Assembly: GCA_948146395.1 (NCBI GenBank)
Contig: OX411546.1
Location: 25,460,449-25,524,448, forward strand
DNA length: 64,000 bases
From: Fragum whitleyi
Lineage: Eukaryota; Mollusca; Bivalvia; Cardiida; Cardiidae
Reading direction: 5' to 3'
Position numbers and translations under genes: made by a program. The first letter of the stretch is position 1. Every line of letters starts with the position of its first letter. Below are positions 12,058 through 23,389 of this stretch, piece by piece. The notes below the pieces were generated by a model. The model ran no database searches, had not been told where the DNA came from, and saw only the letters and a list, made by a program, of their open reading frames with translations.

Positions 12058-13940
12058 GTTCTATTTTAATTGATTGTTTTACCTGTGTTAACCCGCAGGG
12101 GTCCAGATAAGAGGGGAAAGCCAGTTTAAAAATTTTATTTCCCAATGAAACCCTATGTTGTGGGTACTCATTTAATGTTTAAAATGAGTGCCAACAAAAT
12201 AGGATTTAAGTTAGGAATAGTACCAGTAATTTGATATTCAATATTTAATTTTGAAAACCAAAATACCCCTCCATCTGAAGCTCTGCTGTTAACCCTTTCT
12301 ACTACAGTCCCTGAGTTTTACGGTTTAAATGATTTTATTGCATGGAGGGTATCATGTAAAAAGAAGAAATTCAGTTTGTTACAAGTAATTTCTCTTTTTT
12401 TCTCAATACTTTTTAACCTTTTATTTCAAAATGTAATCTGCAACCTTAAATTTGGATCAGTCTGAGTTTTAACATCATAGGGTTCATTTTCAATTATTTT
12501 CTGAATCAACAATACATACTTTTGAGGATATTTCGATTTAAACAAGGGAATTTTGAAAACCGTCACTTGATAAATATGGTTGCTTAAAAGATGTGGTTGC
12601 TCAGGAGAGATTGACTGTATATTCTATATTAACAGATGGAGATTGTAGCCAGAGTCTATTCCCGACCCCACCTGCATCTGGTAGCCATGGTAACCAACAA
12701 ATCTTCCAGAAAACATCAGATTCCTTGATAAAACACACCATTTTTCTGAATCAAGTGATCACCCTTAAGAGTGCCTCAAACTGTCCAAAAGATAGACTGG
12801 GTGACTTGACATGTCAGAGTGTGTGTAAGAGTTTGGAGTTGTTACAGAGGTGTGTTGGATCTGACGACCTGTCCTGGAAGATTCAGTTTGAGTGTGTGGA
12901 CTCTATAGTGACACTCATGCACAAAATGGGACTTAACTGTAACTTTGATTTTACTAGCAGGATTGGAGACTTGACAAAAGTGGTGTCAGACGCTATTTTG
13001 TCAGAATCCATGGAAAACTACAAGGTATTTAACCTGTTTTCAACTCTTCTCATAGGCCGCAAATATAATTATATAATTGATTATGCAATGATGCACATGA
13101 TCAAAAATATTGTCGATCCTGTAGGTGGTAATATTACTGTTTGTGCATAGACAGTATAGAGGATAATCATTTGTTTTACTGTAAGATCAATATATGAGCT
13201 GGTGTGCGACATTTCCAACAATTTGACATGTCCTGAGTTGAAAACATTGAGATATCTTGACTGACACACAGTGCAGACAAAAGATTGCCTGCCTGTCTAA
13301 AGATGCTTTAAAACCTTTTCTATCTATAGAAAGCAAAGACAAACTATGATGAAGTACAGGCTGGCTAGAGTCTTTGCTTGGCTCACATTTGAAATCGTTG
13401 GAAATGTCATCCAAAGGCTTATATCTTTTATTGAGCCAACAAATAAATGAAAGATTTGTTGATCTTGTACGAAAAACAAATTACTGTTCTATTCCTTTAG
13501 TGCCAAATGTCTGAATTTTTTTTTTTTAAAAAAAGACAAACTTTTACTGTTATTGGTGTTGATAAGTTTACTTTCTAATTTATTTTTCATTCATTTAGGC
13601 CCAGCAAAAAAGATCAGATTTACTTGGCAAACTTGGCTCTGGTACAGAAACCTTACAACCTGTTATAGAAACTCTTCTGAGATTAGTGTTTAACTTTTCT
13701 GAAGATCTACGTAAAACTATATCAACAGGAGAAAGTGTAGATCCAGATTACTTTTGCAGCATGTACTATATCATAGCTGGACTAGAGAAGTGTGTCAACC
13801 AGGAAAGTTTTTCAAATCAAGGACAAGAATTCAAGCAATTGGTTAATGAGAAACTTGAAGAGTGTTTGTTACATGTGACTGATAGTTATCCTTTATTTGC
13901 CCATGCTCTTTGGAAAATTTGTGCAAAAATTTCAGCATGA
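11830..13940 (+). CDS. MEI4: MEI4, meiotic double-strand break formation protein (first exon missing)
   Basis: Three exons join in frame: 11830-12057, 12636-13024 and 13599-13940 (TGA), about 318 residues; vertebrate MEI4 is about 385. The N-terminal part, VKVAVALACIRSKPPGTAV, matches the conserved MEI4 start (LALALAIIRSKP in mammals). It is followed by a helical stretch with spaced tryptophans (LKWKQKWEESESEILHLKQQ). The C-terminus DSYPLFAHALWKICAKISA matches the conserved SDAFPLFTFYLWRLG region. In vertebrates MEI4 binds REC114 and works with IHO1 on chromosome axes to allow SPO11 cutting. The first exon here starts in phase 1 and has no in-frame ATG that is not MITE sequence, so a short upstream coding exon must exist (mammals have about 10 residues before this block). 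Identification is by remembered family motifs, and I rate it secure. Confidence 0.85.
12096..12288. mobile_element. MITE-like palindrome, family L, copy 1
   Basis: It contains accctatgttgtgggtactcattt followed by its imperfect complement aaatgagtgccaacaaaatagg. It also has the flanks ccagataagaggggaaag and aaaatacccctccatctgaagctctg. A homologous copy is at 59436-59625, and a short piece of the hairpin lies at 17005-17065. It begins about 38 bp after a MEI4 splice donor. Confidence 0.6.
12555..12617. mobile_element. Right end of a mariner-like MITE next to a MEI4 acceptor
   Basis: The sequence ggttgcttaaaagatgtgg...agagattgactg|TA matches the right end of the element at 51983-52329 (gattgcttaatagatgtggtc...caagattggctg|TA). 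I cannot find the matching left end. It ends 18 bp before the acceptor AG of the next MEI4 exon (12634-12635). Confidence 0.5.
12636..13024 (+). CDS. MEI4: MEI4 central exon
   Basis: The acceptor is tctatattaacag|AT and the donor is AACTACAAG|GTATTT. It encodes 129 complete codons after the split Asp: a Ser/Pro-rich linker (SQSLFPTPPASGSHG), then helical repeats (KSLELLQRCVGSDDLSWKIQ, VDSIVTLMHKMGLNCNFDF). Confidence 0.8.
13130..13440. repeat. Interspersed repeat, family R
   Basis: The phrases ctgtaagatcaatatatgag, acatttccaacaatt, ctggctagagtctttgcttggc and cgttggaaatgtcatcc recur near 29005-29215, 37885-37985, 42660-42710 and 52685-52800. Pairs of these phrases are inverted relative to each other, so the element looks like a large degraded palindrome. 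It lies in the MEI4 intron between 13024 and 13599. Confidence 0.5.
13599..13940 (+). CDS. MEI4: MEI4 last exon
   Basis: The acceptor is ttcattcatttag|GCC, in phase 0. It encodes AQQKRSDLLGKLGSG, then a helical block (LQPVIETLLRLVFNFSEDL), and ends YPLFAHALWKICAKISA with TGA at 13938-13940. The ending is the best-conserved part of the family that I can recall. Confidence 0.85.
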   Translation, partial: AQQKRSDLLGKLGSGTETLQPVIETLLRLVFNFSEDLRKTISTGESVDPDYFCSMYYIIAGLEKCVNQESFSNQGQEFKQLVNEKLEECLLHVTDSYPLFAHALWKICAKISA

Positions 13941-13991
13941 CTAAAATACTATTAAATTCTTATTGCACTTATTTCTTTTGTTTTCAAATCA

Positions 13992-14062
13992 AGGGGTTAG
14001 TGCAAAACTATTGTAAGTGCCTGTAAATATATAGGCACTTACAATAGTGTTGCACTGACCAC
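13992..14062. repeat. Short palindrome, family M
   Basis: The sequence agtgcaaaactattgtaagtg, cctgtaaatatataggcac and ttacaatagtgttgcact folds into one hairpin just after MEI4. A second copy lies at 26966-27028 (gtcagtgcaattctattgtaagtg... cacttacaatggtgttgcc), and a decayed one lies near 28805-28870. Confidence 0.6.
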
Positions 14063-14153
14063 TCGAAATGCTGTTTTGTAGATAACAAAATAGTTTTACA
14101 GACTAAAGAATTTCAAATACTTTCAAATACAAGTACAGTTTTGTATGCATCAG

Positions 14154-14985
14154 GGCCCAAGGTTATAAACCTTTTCTCAGGCTCAACTGAGAATTTTCTC
14201 AAATTTTGATTTTTAATAAATGTATGAATATAAAAGATAATATTGATAAGTTGTTATTTATAACAACTTATCAATTTTACCTTTTATGTTCAAACATTTA
14301 CACTGAAACGAACTTCTAAACGGCCACCTTGCATTTACCACATTTTAACATATCTATAGTCAATAAATGAAGTATCTTCTATTTTCATATGAACGGTAGT
14401 TCAATTTGGCGTACACTAAATAAAAATTGCACTCGAGTTTTTGTCCTTATTGTCTGTACGAAACGATCAAACAGAAGAACCCTCCTTTACAAAAGTCACA
14501 AAAATTGCACATTTTCGAAAAATTTCAAATTTTCGGCCAAAGAAATACTCGGCGATTAATCCTATAATTGATGGCTTGATGGTTTGATGGCTATTGTGTG
14601 TCAGATACCAAATCACTGAAGAAAATAACATTCAGGCTCTTTTGTTTCTCACTCAAGGATAAAATGCTAAAATTACCGCACCCACCAATGTTAATTTTGA
14701 AATCAGGGGTACCCCTGAATTCCCGTCAAATTCGCTGTTTTCCTCACATTTTTTCAAGTCGGTGTTTATCGTTGAATCTCCCTTGATGATTTTTCTAATT
14801 GAATCCGACTAGTCCCCATTTCAGATACCAAAGAAAATATAACTTTTTTAGAAAAAACCAAGTGGCCGTTTGGAAGTTCGTTTCAGTGTATATTGGTATT
14901 ACAGCCCAATTGTGGCTTTGATTTCAAGTTGTAATTTGAGAAAAATTTGAATTGAGAACAAGAAAAGTTATATAACCTCAGGCCC
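14154..14985. mobile_element. MITE family F, copy 1, split by a nested insertion
   Basis: The left half begins gggcccaaggttataaacc and contains aaagataatattgataagttgtt plus its complement. The right half ends agaaaagttatataacctcaggccc. The halves are separated by the element at 14301-14888. The uninterrupted homologue is at 39478-39725, and another partial copy is at 62808-62970. Confidence 0.75.
14301..14888. mobile_element. 588-bp element with 27-bp inverted ends, nested in family F
   Basis: The ends are CACTGAAACGAACTTCTAAA at the left and TTTGGAAGTTCGTTTCAGTG at the right, near-perfect complements, and the match extends to the inner GGCCAC / GTGGCC. It is flanked by TA on both sides (14299-14300 and 14889-14890), as expected for a Tc1/mariner-type insertion. 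Comparison with the intact family F copy at 39478 shows the pre-insertion site. No transposase is visible. Confidence 0.75.
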
Positions 14986-15261
14986 TAATTGTATTGAAAA
15001 CATTGTGGGGAAAAAGAAATTTGTTCAAAACTTACTTTTGAGGTACATTGCTCATATTTTCTCTTTAAATAGCTAAGCTACAGTTGTTAAAAGAGAAAAT
15101 ATGGGAAATGTAGCTCAAATATTTCTTAAGTGCGCGGTAAAGTTGATTTGGCTGCGGAAGTTTTTTTTTATAAGGCTTAAATATTTGACTTTGACCTAAA
15201 TCACATTTCTTTCAATGGATTCATGTTAATAAGAAGTAATTTCATAACAAGAGCACCACCT

Positions 15262-16645
15262 TTTGGTAAACAAGAGGACCATGATGGTCCTATATCGCTC
15301 ACCTTCGTCTCTGAGTCCTCCCTTAGCAAAATTAAATGCTTTAAAGATCATAAAATGACCATTAGATTATTCAAAGAAAGACATTATTCTATTCCTATGA
15401 TCCCTGCATAAGTTTCTAGCCTTTTCTAAACCAGTTTCATGTGACCTGGCCAACATTCTGCCCAAGTTTCATGACTTTTGAACCAAATTTGTGGCCTCTA
15501 GAGACTAGAGTGTACACATAAATTGTCAGGCCCCTTTTCCCTTAATATTGCATGTATCCTTCCCTTTTTCAAAATGGTACATCCTCAAGACAATGGCCAA
15601 CATTCTGATCAAGTTCCTTGGAGATTGGACCATATTTGTGGCCTCTAGAGTGTGAACAAGAAAATTGTTATTAAGATCCTTTTTACAGTGATATGGCATG
15701 GCTCCTTCCAATATTCAATAGGGTTCATTCTTGCGACCTGACCAAGACACAGACCAAGTTTCATGAAGATATGGCCATATTAGTGGCCTCCAGAGTGTAA
15801 ACAAGAAAATTGGCATGAAGGCCCCTTTTCCTGTGATATGGCATGGATCCTGCCCATATTCAAAAGAGTTCCTCCTGGTAACCTGGCAAACATTCTGTTC
15901 AAGTTTCATGAAGACTGGACCATATTTGTGGCCGCTAGAGTATAAACAAGAAAATTGGCAATAGGGCCCCTTTTCCCTTGATATGGCATGGATCTTTATC
16001 CTTTTCAATAGGCTTCATCCTTGTGACCTAGCCAACATTCTGACCAAGTTTCAAGAAGATTGGGCCATATTTGTGGCCTCTAGAGTGTAAACAAGAAAAT
16101 TGTCTTGAAGGTCCCTTTTCCCTTGATATGGCATGGGTCCTTCCCATTTTCAATAGGGTTAATCCTTGTGACCTGACAAACATCCTGACCCAGTTTCATG
16201 AAGATTGGGCCATATTTGTATTCTCTAGAGCATAAACAAGATAAATGTCTTTAAGGCCCCTTTTCCTGTGATATGGCATGGATCCTTCCCATTTTCAATA
16301 GGGTTCATCCTTGTGACCTGGCCAACATTCTGACCAAGTTTCATGAAGATTGGGCCATATTTGTGGCCTCTAGAGTGTAAACAAGAAAATTGTCTTGAAG
16401 GTCCCTTTTCCCTTGATATGGCATGGATTCTTCCCATTTTCAATAGGGTTCATCCATGTGACCTGGCCAACAATCTGACCAAGTTTCATAAAGATTGTGT
16501 AATATTTGTGGCCTCTAGAGTGTAAACACTAAGATTGTTGACGACGGACGACAGACGATACACGACATACGACGCACAACGGAGTACGGACATTCAATGA
16601 TCACAAAAGCTCACCTTGAGCACGATGTGCTCAGGTGAGCTAAAA
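15262..16645 (+). mobile_element. Hairpin-ended tandem-core element, family B, copy 1
   Basis: It starts aaacaagaggaccatgatgg (a hairpin with the following tcct) and ends with a clean hairpin, gctcaccttgagcac / gtgctcaggtgagc, then TAAAA. The core is a tandem array of about 145-bp units, each with gtttcatgaagattgggcca, tttgtggcctctagagtgta and gatatggcatggatccttcc. The array gives rise to repeated spurious frames on both strands. Confidence 0.8.
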
Positions 16646-17116
16646 AAGGGGCATAAACTTACAAAAATGCATCCAGAGTGACCCTCCTTGATAGTCTGGA
16701 TAGCTCATGTGATGGTGTACATGCATGTCAAGTGTCATGAAGATATCTACAATAACAACAGAGATATGACCAAGGTTACAGTTACGCGCCAATGTCAACA
16801 ATCTTGAATGCCAATGTGAATGAAGGTGATGAACAACGACAAGCTGATCACAATATCTCGGTTGTTCTCCAAAATTGCCCAGCTAATAAGAGCACTGTAC
16901 CTTTAATGATTTTAAAGTAAGAAGAAAAAGTTTTACTTACAAAATCATTATTAGGGACAGACAGACACAGTATATGCCACCAACATTACCAAAGCTTTTT
17001 TCACAATCAAACTCTATGTTGTGGGTACTTAATGGAATTGTCTCGATGAGACAATGCCAATGAGTACCAACAACATAGTGTTCATGCTCTAATAACTGAA
17101 ATACATAGATTTTTGA
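16646..17116. other. Repeat-derived non-coding stretch
   Basis: A repeat-like segment (aaaaaggggcataaacttac... agacagacagacac) is followed by a fragment of the family L hairpin (ctatgttgtgggtacttaatgg... tgagtaccaacaacatag, 17010-17080). No gene is supported. Confidence 0.4.
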
Positions 17117-19830
17117 AACAAGAGGACCAAGATTGTCCTACATCGCTCACCTGAGTCTCTTTGACCCCTGGGACATCACATTAATTAGATAGGCAGACGT
17201 CAAAAAGAAGATAATTGACTAAGATCAATACCATGGAACGTTTCCAGCAAAGAGCAAGACAGATATGCCTTTTTGCTCTTTGATTCTATGTAAAAAGGTA
17301 TGCACCCGGATGGACCCCAAATGTGACCCCAGGGTCTTGATATGAACAAACTTGAAAGAGGTCCATAAGATGATGCTACATACTAAATATGAAAGCTGTC
17401 TGCCTTCTGGTTTCAGAGAAGAAGATTTTTGAAGGTTTTCCTATTTTCACCCATCATACTCAGATGAGCTGAAAGGGATGCGCCCGGTTGGAGCCCAAAT
17501 ATGACCCAAGGGTCTTGCTATGAACAAACTTGGTAGGGGCCCACTAGATGATGCTACATACCAACTAGAGGCGCTTGAGCGCCTGATTCGCTCCACAGGC
17601 CTGAATATCCTGATAATGACTATCATAGGATGATAAAGCTGTTTAAATGAGATTTGAAGTGAATGAATGAGTGAATGTTTATTTCAAGTAAATAAGGGTC
17701 GTATGCTGAAATATTTCTGCATAAAAAACTCATGATCAGTGAATAAATTGACCTCTACCTGTTACACAAATATTTTTCATTTAATCACAATAATTTTGTG
17801 CAGTCTGATAATGGGTCACCCAAGAATCATTCTAGTGAAATTTTGTTAAAATCCAAATATAAGAATTTCAACACTAACAGAATGTTATTGCACAATATAC
17901 TGGTACTTTGTCTGCAAAACTTTGATTGTAGATCTTTCCACTTTTAGTTAAACACTACTAAAAGATGTTTCTTCACAACAATTATTGTTTGTCATCAAAA
18001 CAAAATTCGAACTAATGATATTAAGAAGTAAAATATTCAATCCAATTTATTTTATTCTGCCCAATGCCTTAGAGTGCAGTCAACTCAACTCTTTCTACCC
18101 AACTCATAATGTCAGGAGGTCAGAACATCATTTTACACTCTGTGCAGATTCACCCTTCCTTCAACTAAACTCACCAATTCTGAGGGGGTATTCTCAGGCT
18201 ACTTATTTCAACTAATGTTTCTATACATTTGAATTTCAAGGAAGGTTTTGTTCCTTCTAACCTATAATCATTACACCTTTAAATTGAACAAGTCTAGAAA
18301 AATTCATCATTGAGATGATACCAAAAGGGTGATCAAATATTCACTTTATATGTTATAATACCCTCTGCCAATAAAACAATATGCTGTTCATCTAATCAAA
18401 GTATTTTTTTGCAGACTGATACAACTTCACAGAAATAAAATTTCCATGATATCTAATCCATCCATTTAACCTTTCAGGATAGTTTGTTTTACCCTATATT
18501 GGATATTCCACCATATAATCCCATCCGAAGAAATGACCTCTGCCCATAAAAGACATAGTTTTGATCTGGTCACAATATTTTTTCATAGACTGATAAAGTA
18601 TCACTAAAGAATCATTCTAGTAAAATTTAGTTGAAATCCATTGATTAGATTCTATGAAAATGATTTTCAAAGTTTACACTATATAACATATAGGGAAATG
18701 ACCTCCGCCCATAAAATATATATTTTTCATCCGATCACAATAATGTTTGCTAGACTGATAAAGGGTCACTCAAGTATCATTCATGTAAAATTTGATTGAT
18801 ATCTATCAATTAGATTCTCAGAAAATGATTTTCAAAGTTTTCACTATATAACATATAGAGAAATGACCTCCGCCCATAAAGTACACATTTCCGATCTGAT
18901 CACAATATTTTTTTATAGACTTGTTGATGGTCACTCAAGAATCATTCCAGGGAAATTTGGTTGATATCCATTGGTTAGAATCTGAGAAAATTACTTTAAA
19001 AGTTTTCACTATATAACATATAGAGAAATGACCTCCGCCCATAAAATACATAATTTTCATCTGATCACAATGATTTTTTGTAGGCTGTTATAGGGCCACT
19101 CAAGGATAATTCATGTGAAATTTGGTTTATTTCCATCAATTAGTTTCTAAGAAAAGCCACCTATTACCATATATGGAAATTAGCCACGCCCACTAGAGCC
19201 ATGATTTTCAACCGATTAAAAATCTTTGAAGGAATCTGATAGAGGGTCACCCAAGGAACATTCCTGTGAAATTTGATTGGAATCCATCCAGTACTTTATG
19301 AGGAGAAGATTTTTAAAGTAAAAGTTTACGGATGGACGCACGGACGACGGACACCCCGCCATGACAATAGCCCGCTGGCCTTTCGGCCAGTGGAGCTAAA
19401 AATGAAGGCAGTGTGTCCTCTGGTTTCGATTAAAGAAGATTTTAAAAGGTTTTCGCTCTCTGATTCTATGTCAAAAGGGTTGGGTCCGGGCAAAGCCCAA
19501 ATATGACCCCAGGGTCTTGATATGAACAAACTTGGTAGAGGTCCACTAGATGATGCTACATACCAAATATGAAAGCTGTCTGCTTTCTGGTTTCAGAGAA
19601 GAAGATTTTTAAAGATTTTCATATTTTCACCCTTTTTGTTAAGGGTAAAGGGAAAGTTAAGGGTGGATTTCATTATTTGAACAACTTTGGTAGAGCTTGA
19701 CCCAAGGAACATCCCTGCCAAGTTTCATCAAGATTGGCCGACTGGTTTAGGAGGAGAAGATGTTTAAAGAAATTGTGGACGACGGACATTCTACGATCCC
19801 CATAGCTCACCTTGAGCACTTCATTTCGAC
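17117..19830 (+). mobile_element. Family B element, copy 2, split by a nested family A element
   Basis: It begins acaagaggaccaagattgtcc and continues with units holding gatgctacataccaaatatg and aaagctgtctgccttctggtttc. After 17564 it is interrupted by a complete family A element (17565-19400), then resumes at about 19401 with aggcagtgtgtcctctggttt and runs to 19830. The break falls inside the normal phrase 'ataccaa|atatgaaagc'. Confidence 0.7.
17565..19400 (+). mobile_element. Family A tandem-core element, copy 3 (nested in family B)
   Basis: It starts ctagaggcgcttgagcgcct (a hairpin) followed by gattcgctccacaggcctga, and ends ctttcggccagtggagctaa. The interior holds about six divergent units of roughly 180 bp. 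The middle (about 17880-18300) is unlike the other copies and may be an older insertion. Confidence 0.7.
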
Positions 19831-20412
19831 ATCCTTTCCCACAATACATTGATGCAATGGAGTGATTTCACAATTCACTGAATTTGATAGGGCTACCAAC
19901 TGTTGGCATTTTCGTGCAAAATGATTGTGTCACAACTACCATTTTGTGCTTTGTGGGAGGTTAAAGCATCATAACATATGGAAGTATTTTTGAATTTTGG
20001 CAAGACTGATTATTATTTTTGCATTTATTATTTAATGCTAAGTAGATCGATACAGTGGGGTACCAGGCTACAATATTATAGAGTATCTATGAATAGAATG
20101 ACAACCAAGTCACTTAAAATGGTTGTTTTTATTTATTTTCTCAAATGTAAGTTCCATAAAAATTGAGTTATTTATACAATACTATACATTTAACAGATAT
20201 ATTGTTGGCCCTCATTAAAATAAATTTTCAAAATGAGGGCTCAGCGCAAGACTGTACCAAGTGTCTAAACACTGAGAACAGTCTTGCCCTGAACCCTCAA
20301 TTTTTTATAAGAATGTCCTCTCCAATTATTTTCTAATCAGAAAAATTAACATACCAGAAGAGCAAATTATGTTGCAGAAGATTTAAGGCCGATTTGCTAC
20401 TTTTGAATGATA
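19831..20412. other. Non-coding stretch with a short palindrome
   Basis: No gene supported. A palindromic piece at about 20205-20330 (ggccctcattaaaataaa / aaaatgagggc; caagactgtaccaagtgtct / gaacagtcttgccctgaacc) resembles sequence at 47275-47320. Confidence 0.4.
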
Positions 20413-20884
20413 CCAATTACACAAGAGCCATGTCGGACATAGCCATCCCCTGCGGTAAAAGCTTGATAGTAAGCTGAAGCCTAATAGATTAAGGATTCTT
20501 TTGTACTTTAAGAGAATGACCTCCTACAAAATCTAAGTCTTTAAAATAACACAGGGCAAAAACTGGAAAAATATGCAAGCAAGAGCTATAGTTAAAGTTT
20601 CAAGTTGAAAGCTTTTAAACTTAAGGAGATATGCTCTGGACAAAATCTAAGAATTGAAAATAACTAAGGGCAATAACTCCAAAATTATGCAAGCAAGAGC
20701 TTAATTCTTGTGCACTGCACTTCTCCTCCATGAGATCTATCGACCCATAAAGTTTCAAGTTGATAGCTATTATACTTTAGGAGATATGCTCCGGACAAGT
20801 TTCAGAATGATGAAATGACGGAATCACGGAATGATGGACAGAGACCATTACTATATCCCTTCGCCAAAAAGGGCGGGGGATAAA
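20413..20884 (+). mobile_element. Hairpin-ended repeat, family S
   Basis: It opens acacaagagccatgtcggac and closes cttcgccaaaaagggcgggg followed by gataaaa. The start (ACAAGAG), the terminal GC hairpin and the TAAAA end follow the same architecture as families A, B and E. The interior repeats gcaagcaagagc and aaagtttcaagttgatagct. Confidence 0.6.
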
Positions 20885-21189
20885 AATTCAGTAGTTTTCA
20901 TAAACTTACCGCCAGATGACAAAATTATAGGTATACTCTCATTGAAATGGACAACAAAAATGATACACGAAATGATTTGTTCATTGTTGCAATTACATAA
21001 CAGTTGAAACAAGAAAATATAAGAAAATCATCTTTCGCAGCCCAAAATGTTAAAAATACAAGAAATCATCCTTTCAGCGACCAAATATTTTGAATACAGA
21101 TTTGCTCTAGCTGTAGTTACAAGGTCTTGGTCACTTTTTGACAAAATGCTGATCATTCCCTTTATTTCTCACAAAGACATTCATAATGA
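20885..21189. other. No feature recognised
   Basis: AT-rich sequence between two repeats; no exon, RNA or repeat match seen. Confidence 0.4.
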
Positions 21190-21555
21190 TTATTGCCTAA
21201 AAATTTTCATGTAGATTCTATACCTTGCTATATACAGTCAAACCTGTCTTAAGCAAGCAACCACGAGACATTGAAAAAGTGCTTGCTTAAGACAGACGCT
21301 TGATTAATTCAGGTCAATTTTAGTGCAATTGATTCATTTGGGAACTCAGTGGCCGCTTGCTTAAGACAAGTTGCTTGCTGAATACAGGTGGCCGCTTAAG
21401 ACAGGTTTGACCATATATTCTGAATGAGAGTTTATCAAACATTAAATCAAATAGATCACCCTGATCTATTTGATGCAATGGTTAGATAAACTCTCATTCA
21501 GAATATATATTAAAGTATAGAATCTACATAAAAATTTTGAGGCAATAATTCTTCA
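21190..21555. mobile_element. Long palindromic element interrupted by a mariner-like MITE
   Basis: The outer arms are attgcctaaaaattttcatg / tagattctatacc at the left and ggtatagaatctacata-like sequence to ttttgaggcaat at the right. A second hairpin in the right half pairs tgaatgagagtttatc with gataaactctcattca. The MITE at 21235-21413 interrupts the left arm. Confidence 0.6.
21235..21413. mobile_element. Mariner-like MITE with TA target duplication
   Basis: The left end is TA|CAGTCAAACCTGTCTTAAGC and the right end is GCTTAAGACAGGTTTGACCA|TA. Internal near-copies of 'gcttgcttaagaca' occur twice. It is 179 bp with no coding capacity, and is nested inside the palindrome at 21190-21555. Confidence 0.75.
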
Positions 21556-21849
21556 TTCAGAAACACTATCACTTTGATATTGAATATCATTTAATTGTAA
21601 ATTGTACGAGTCTGTCCAAATATTCAGTTTATTTCTGATACAATACTACACAATCAAGCTTTGTAAAATCTTTGAAATCTCTGCAAGAAAAGAAGAAACT
21701 ACTTTTAACAAGCAATGTCCTCTTTTATCATAACCTTTTCCTATAGATTGGGCTACTGCCCCTAGATCTTATTGCCTTTATCTTATTAGGTACTTGTAGT
21801 AGTTTTGAGCTGATCCCTCAAATACCTAATTTCAAGCAATTTTCTTTAC
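21556..21849. other. No feature recognised
   Basis: AT-rich spacer between the palindromic element and the next family B element. Confidence 0.4.
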
Positions 21850-23316
21850 CAAGAGGGCCAAATTGCTCGCCTGAATGAACTGCCGAAAAAAATTTAACAA
21901 AGTTTATAACAATAGGACCATGATGGTCCTAGATCGCTCACCTGACTCTCTTTGACCCCTAGGACATCACATCATTTAAATAGGTAGATGTCATAAAAGG
22001 AGATAATTTCTACACCAAACCAAGTGTCAAGAAGTTCCGGCCAAAATTGTGGCCTCTTGAGTTATAACAAGAAAATTGTCATTAAGGCTCCCTTTCCTGT
22101 GATATGGCATGGATCCATTCCATTTTCAAAAGGGTTAATCTTTGTGACTTGACCATCATACTGACCAAGTTTCATGAGGATTGGGCCATTTTTGTGGCCT
22201 CTAGAGCGCTAACAAGATAATTATCATGAAGGCCCCTTTTCCCGTGATATTGCATAGATCCTTCTCATTTTTGAAAGGTTTCATCCATGTGATTTGGCCA
22301 ACATTCTGACCAAGTTTCATGAAGATTGGGCCATATTTGTGGCCTCTAGAGCATAAACAAGATAAATGTCATGAAGGCCCCTTTTCCCGTGATATGGCAT
22401 GGATATCTCCCATTTTCAATAGGGTTAATCCTAATGACCTGACAAACATTCTGACCAAGTTTCACGAAGATTGGGCCATATTTGTGGCCTCTAGAGCATA
22501 AGCAAGAAAATTGTCATTAAGGCCCCTTTTCCTGTGATATTGCATGGATCCTTCCCATTTTCAATAGGGTTAATCCTTGTGATTTGGCCAACATTCTGAC
22601 CAAGTTTCATGAAGATTGGGCCATATTTGTGGCCTCTAGAGCATAAACAAGATAAATGTCATGAAGGCCCCTTTTCCCGTGATATGGCATGGATATCTCC
22701 CATTTTTAATAGGGTTATTCCTTGTGACCTGACAAACATTTTGACCAAGTTTCACGAAAATTGGGTCATATTTGTAGCCTCTAGAGCGTAAACAAGAAAA
22801 TTGTCATTAAGGCCCCTTTTCCTTTGATATGGCATGGATCCTTCCCATTTTCAATAGGGTTAATCCTTTTGACCTGACAAACATTCTGACCAAGTTTCAT
22901 GAAGATTGGGTCATATTTGTGGCCTCTAGAGCGTAAACAAGATAAATGTCATCAAGGCCCCTTTTCCTGTGATAGGGCATAGATATCTCCCATTTTCAAT
23001 AGGGTTCATCCTTGTGACCTGGCCAACATTCTGACCAAGTTTCATAAAGATTGGGCCATATTTGTGGCCTCTAGAGTGTTTACAAGAAAATTGTCATTAA
23101 GGCCCCTTTTCCTGTGATATGGCATAGATCCTTCCCATGTTCGATAGGGTTCATCTTTGTGACCTGGCCAGCATTCTGACCAAGTTTCATGAAGATTGGG
23201 CCATATTTGTGGCCTCTAGAGTGTAAACACTAAGATCGTTGACGCCAGACGACGCACAATGTCATTCAACAAGTACAAAAGCTCACCTTGAGCACGATGT
23301 GCTCAGGTGAGCTTAT
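21850..23316 (+). mobile_element. Family B tandem-core element, copy 3
   Basis: It contains the start hairpin aggaccatgatggtcct (21921-21939), about eight tandem units of roughly 145 bp (gattgggccatatttgtggc; gatatggcatggat) and the terminal hairpin gctcaccttgagcac... gtgctcaggtgagc. Units match those at 15262-16645 closely, and alternate units match best, suggesting recent higher-order amplification. Confidence 0.8.
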
Positions 23317-23389
23317 AATGATGATGAAAAGTCACTAAGCTAAACAACGCTGTTGATTCTATACAACTAGACAATCCTTTTGGTCACTT

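Noticed and set aside
15262..16645. CRISPR-like array because of evenly spaced repeats
   Set aside because: Units are about 145 bp, with no short palindromic repeat and unique spacer structure, in an animal genome; it is a tandem-core interspersed repeat.
22319..22791. Repeated plus-strand frames (MKIGPYLWPLEHKQ type) as genes
   Set aside because: They are the translated 145-bp units of the family B array; the same peptides occur wherever the array occurs.
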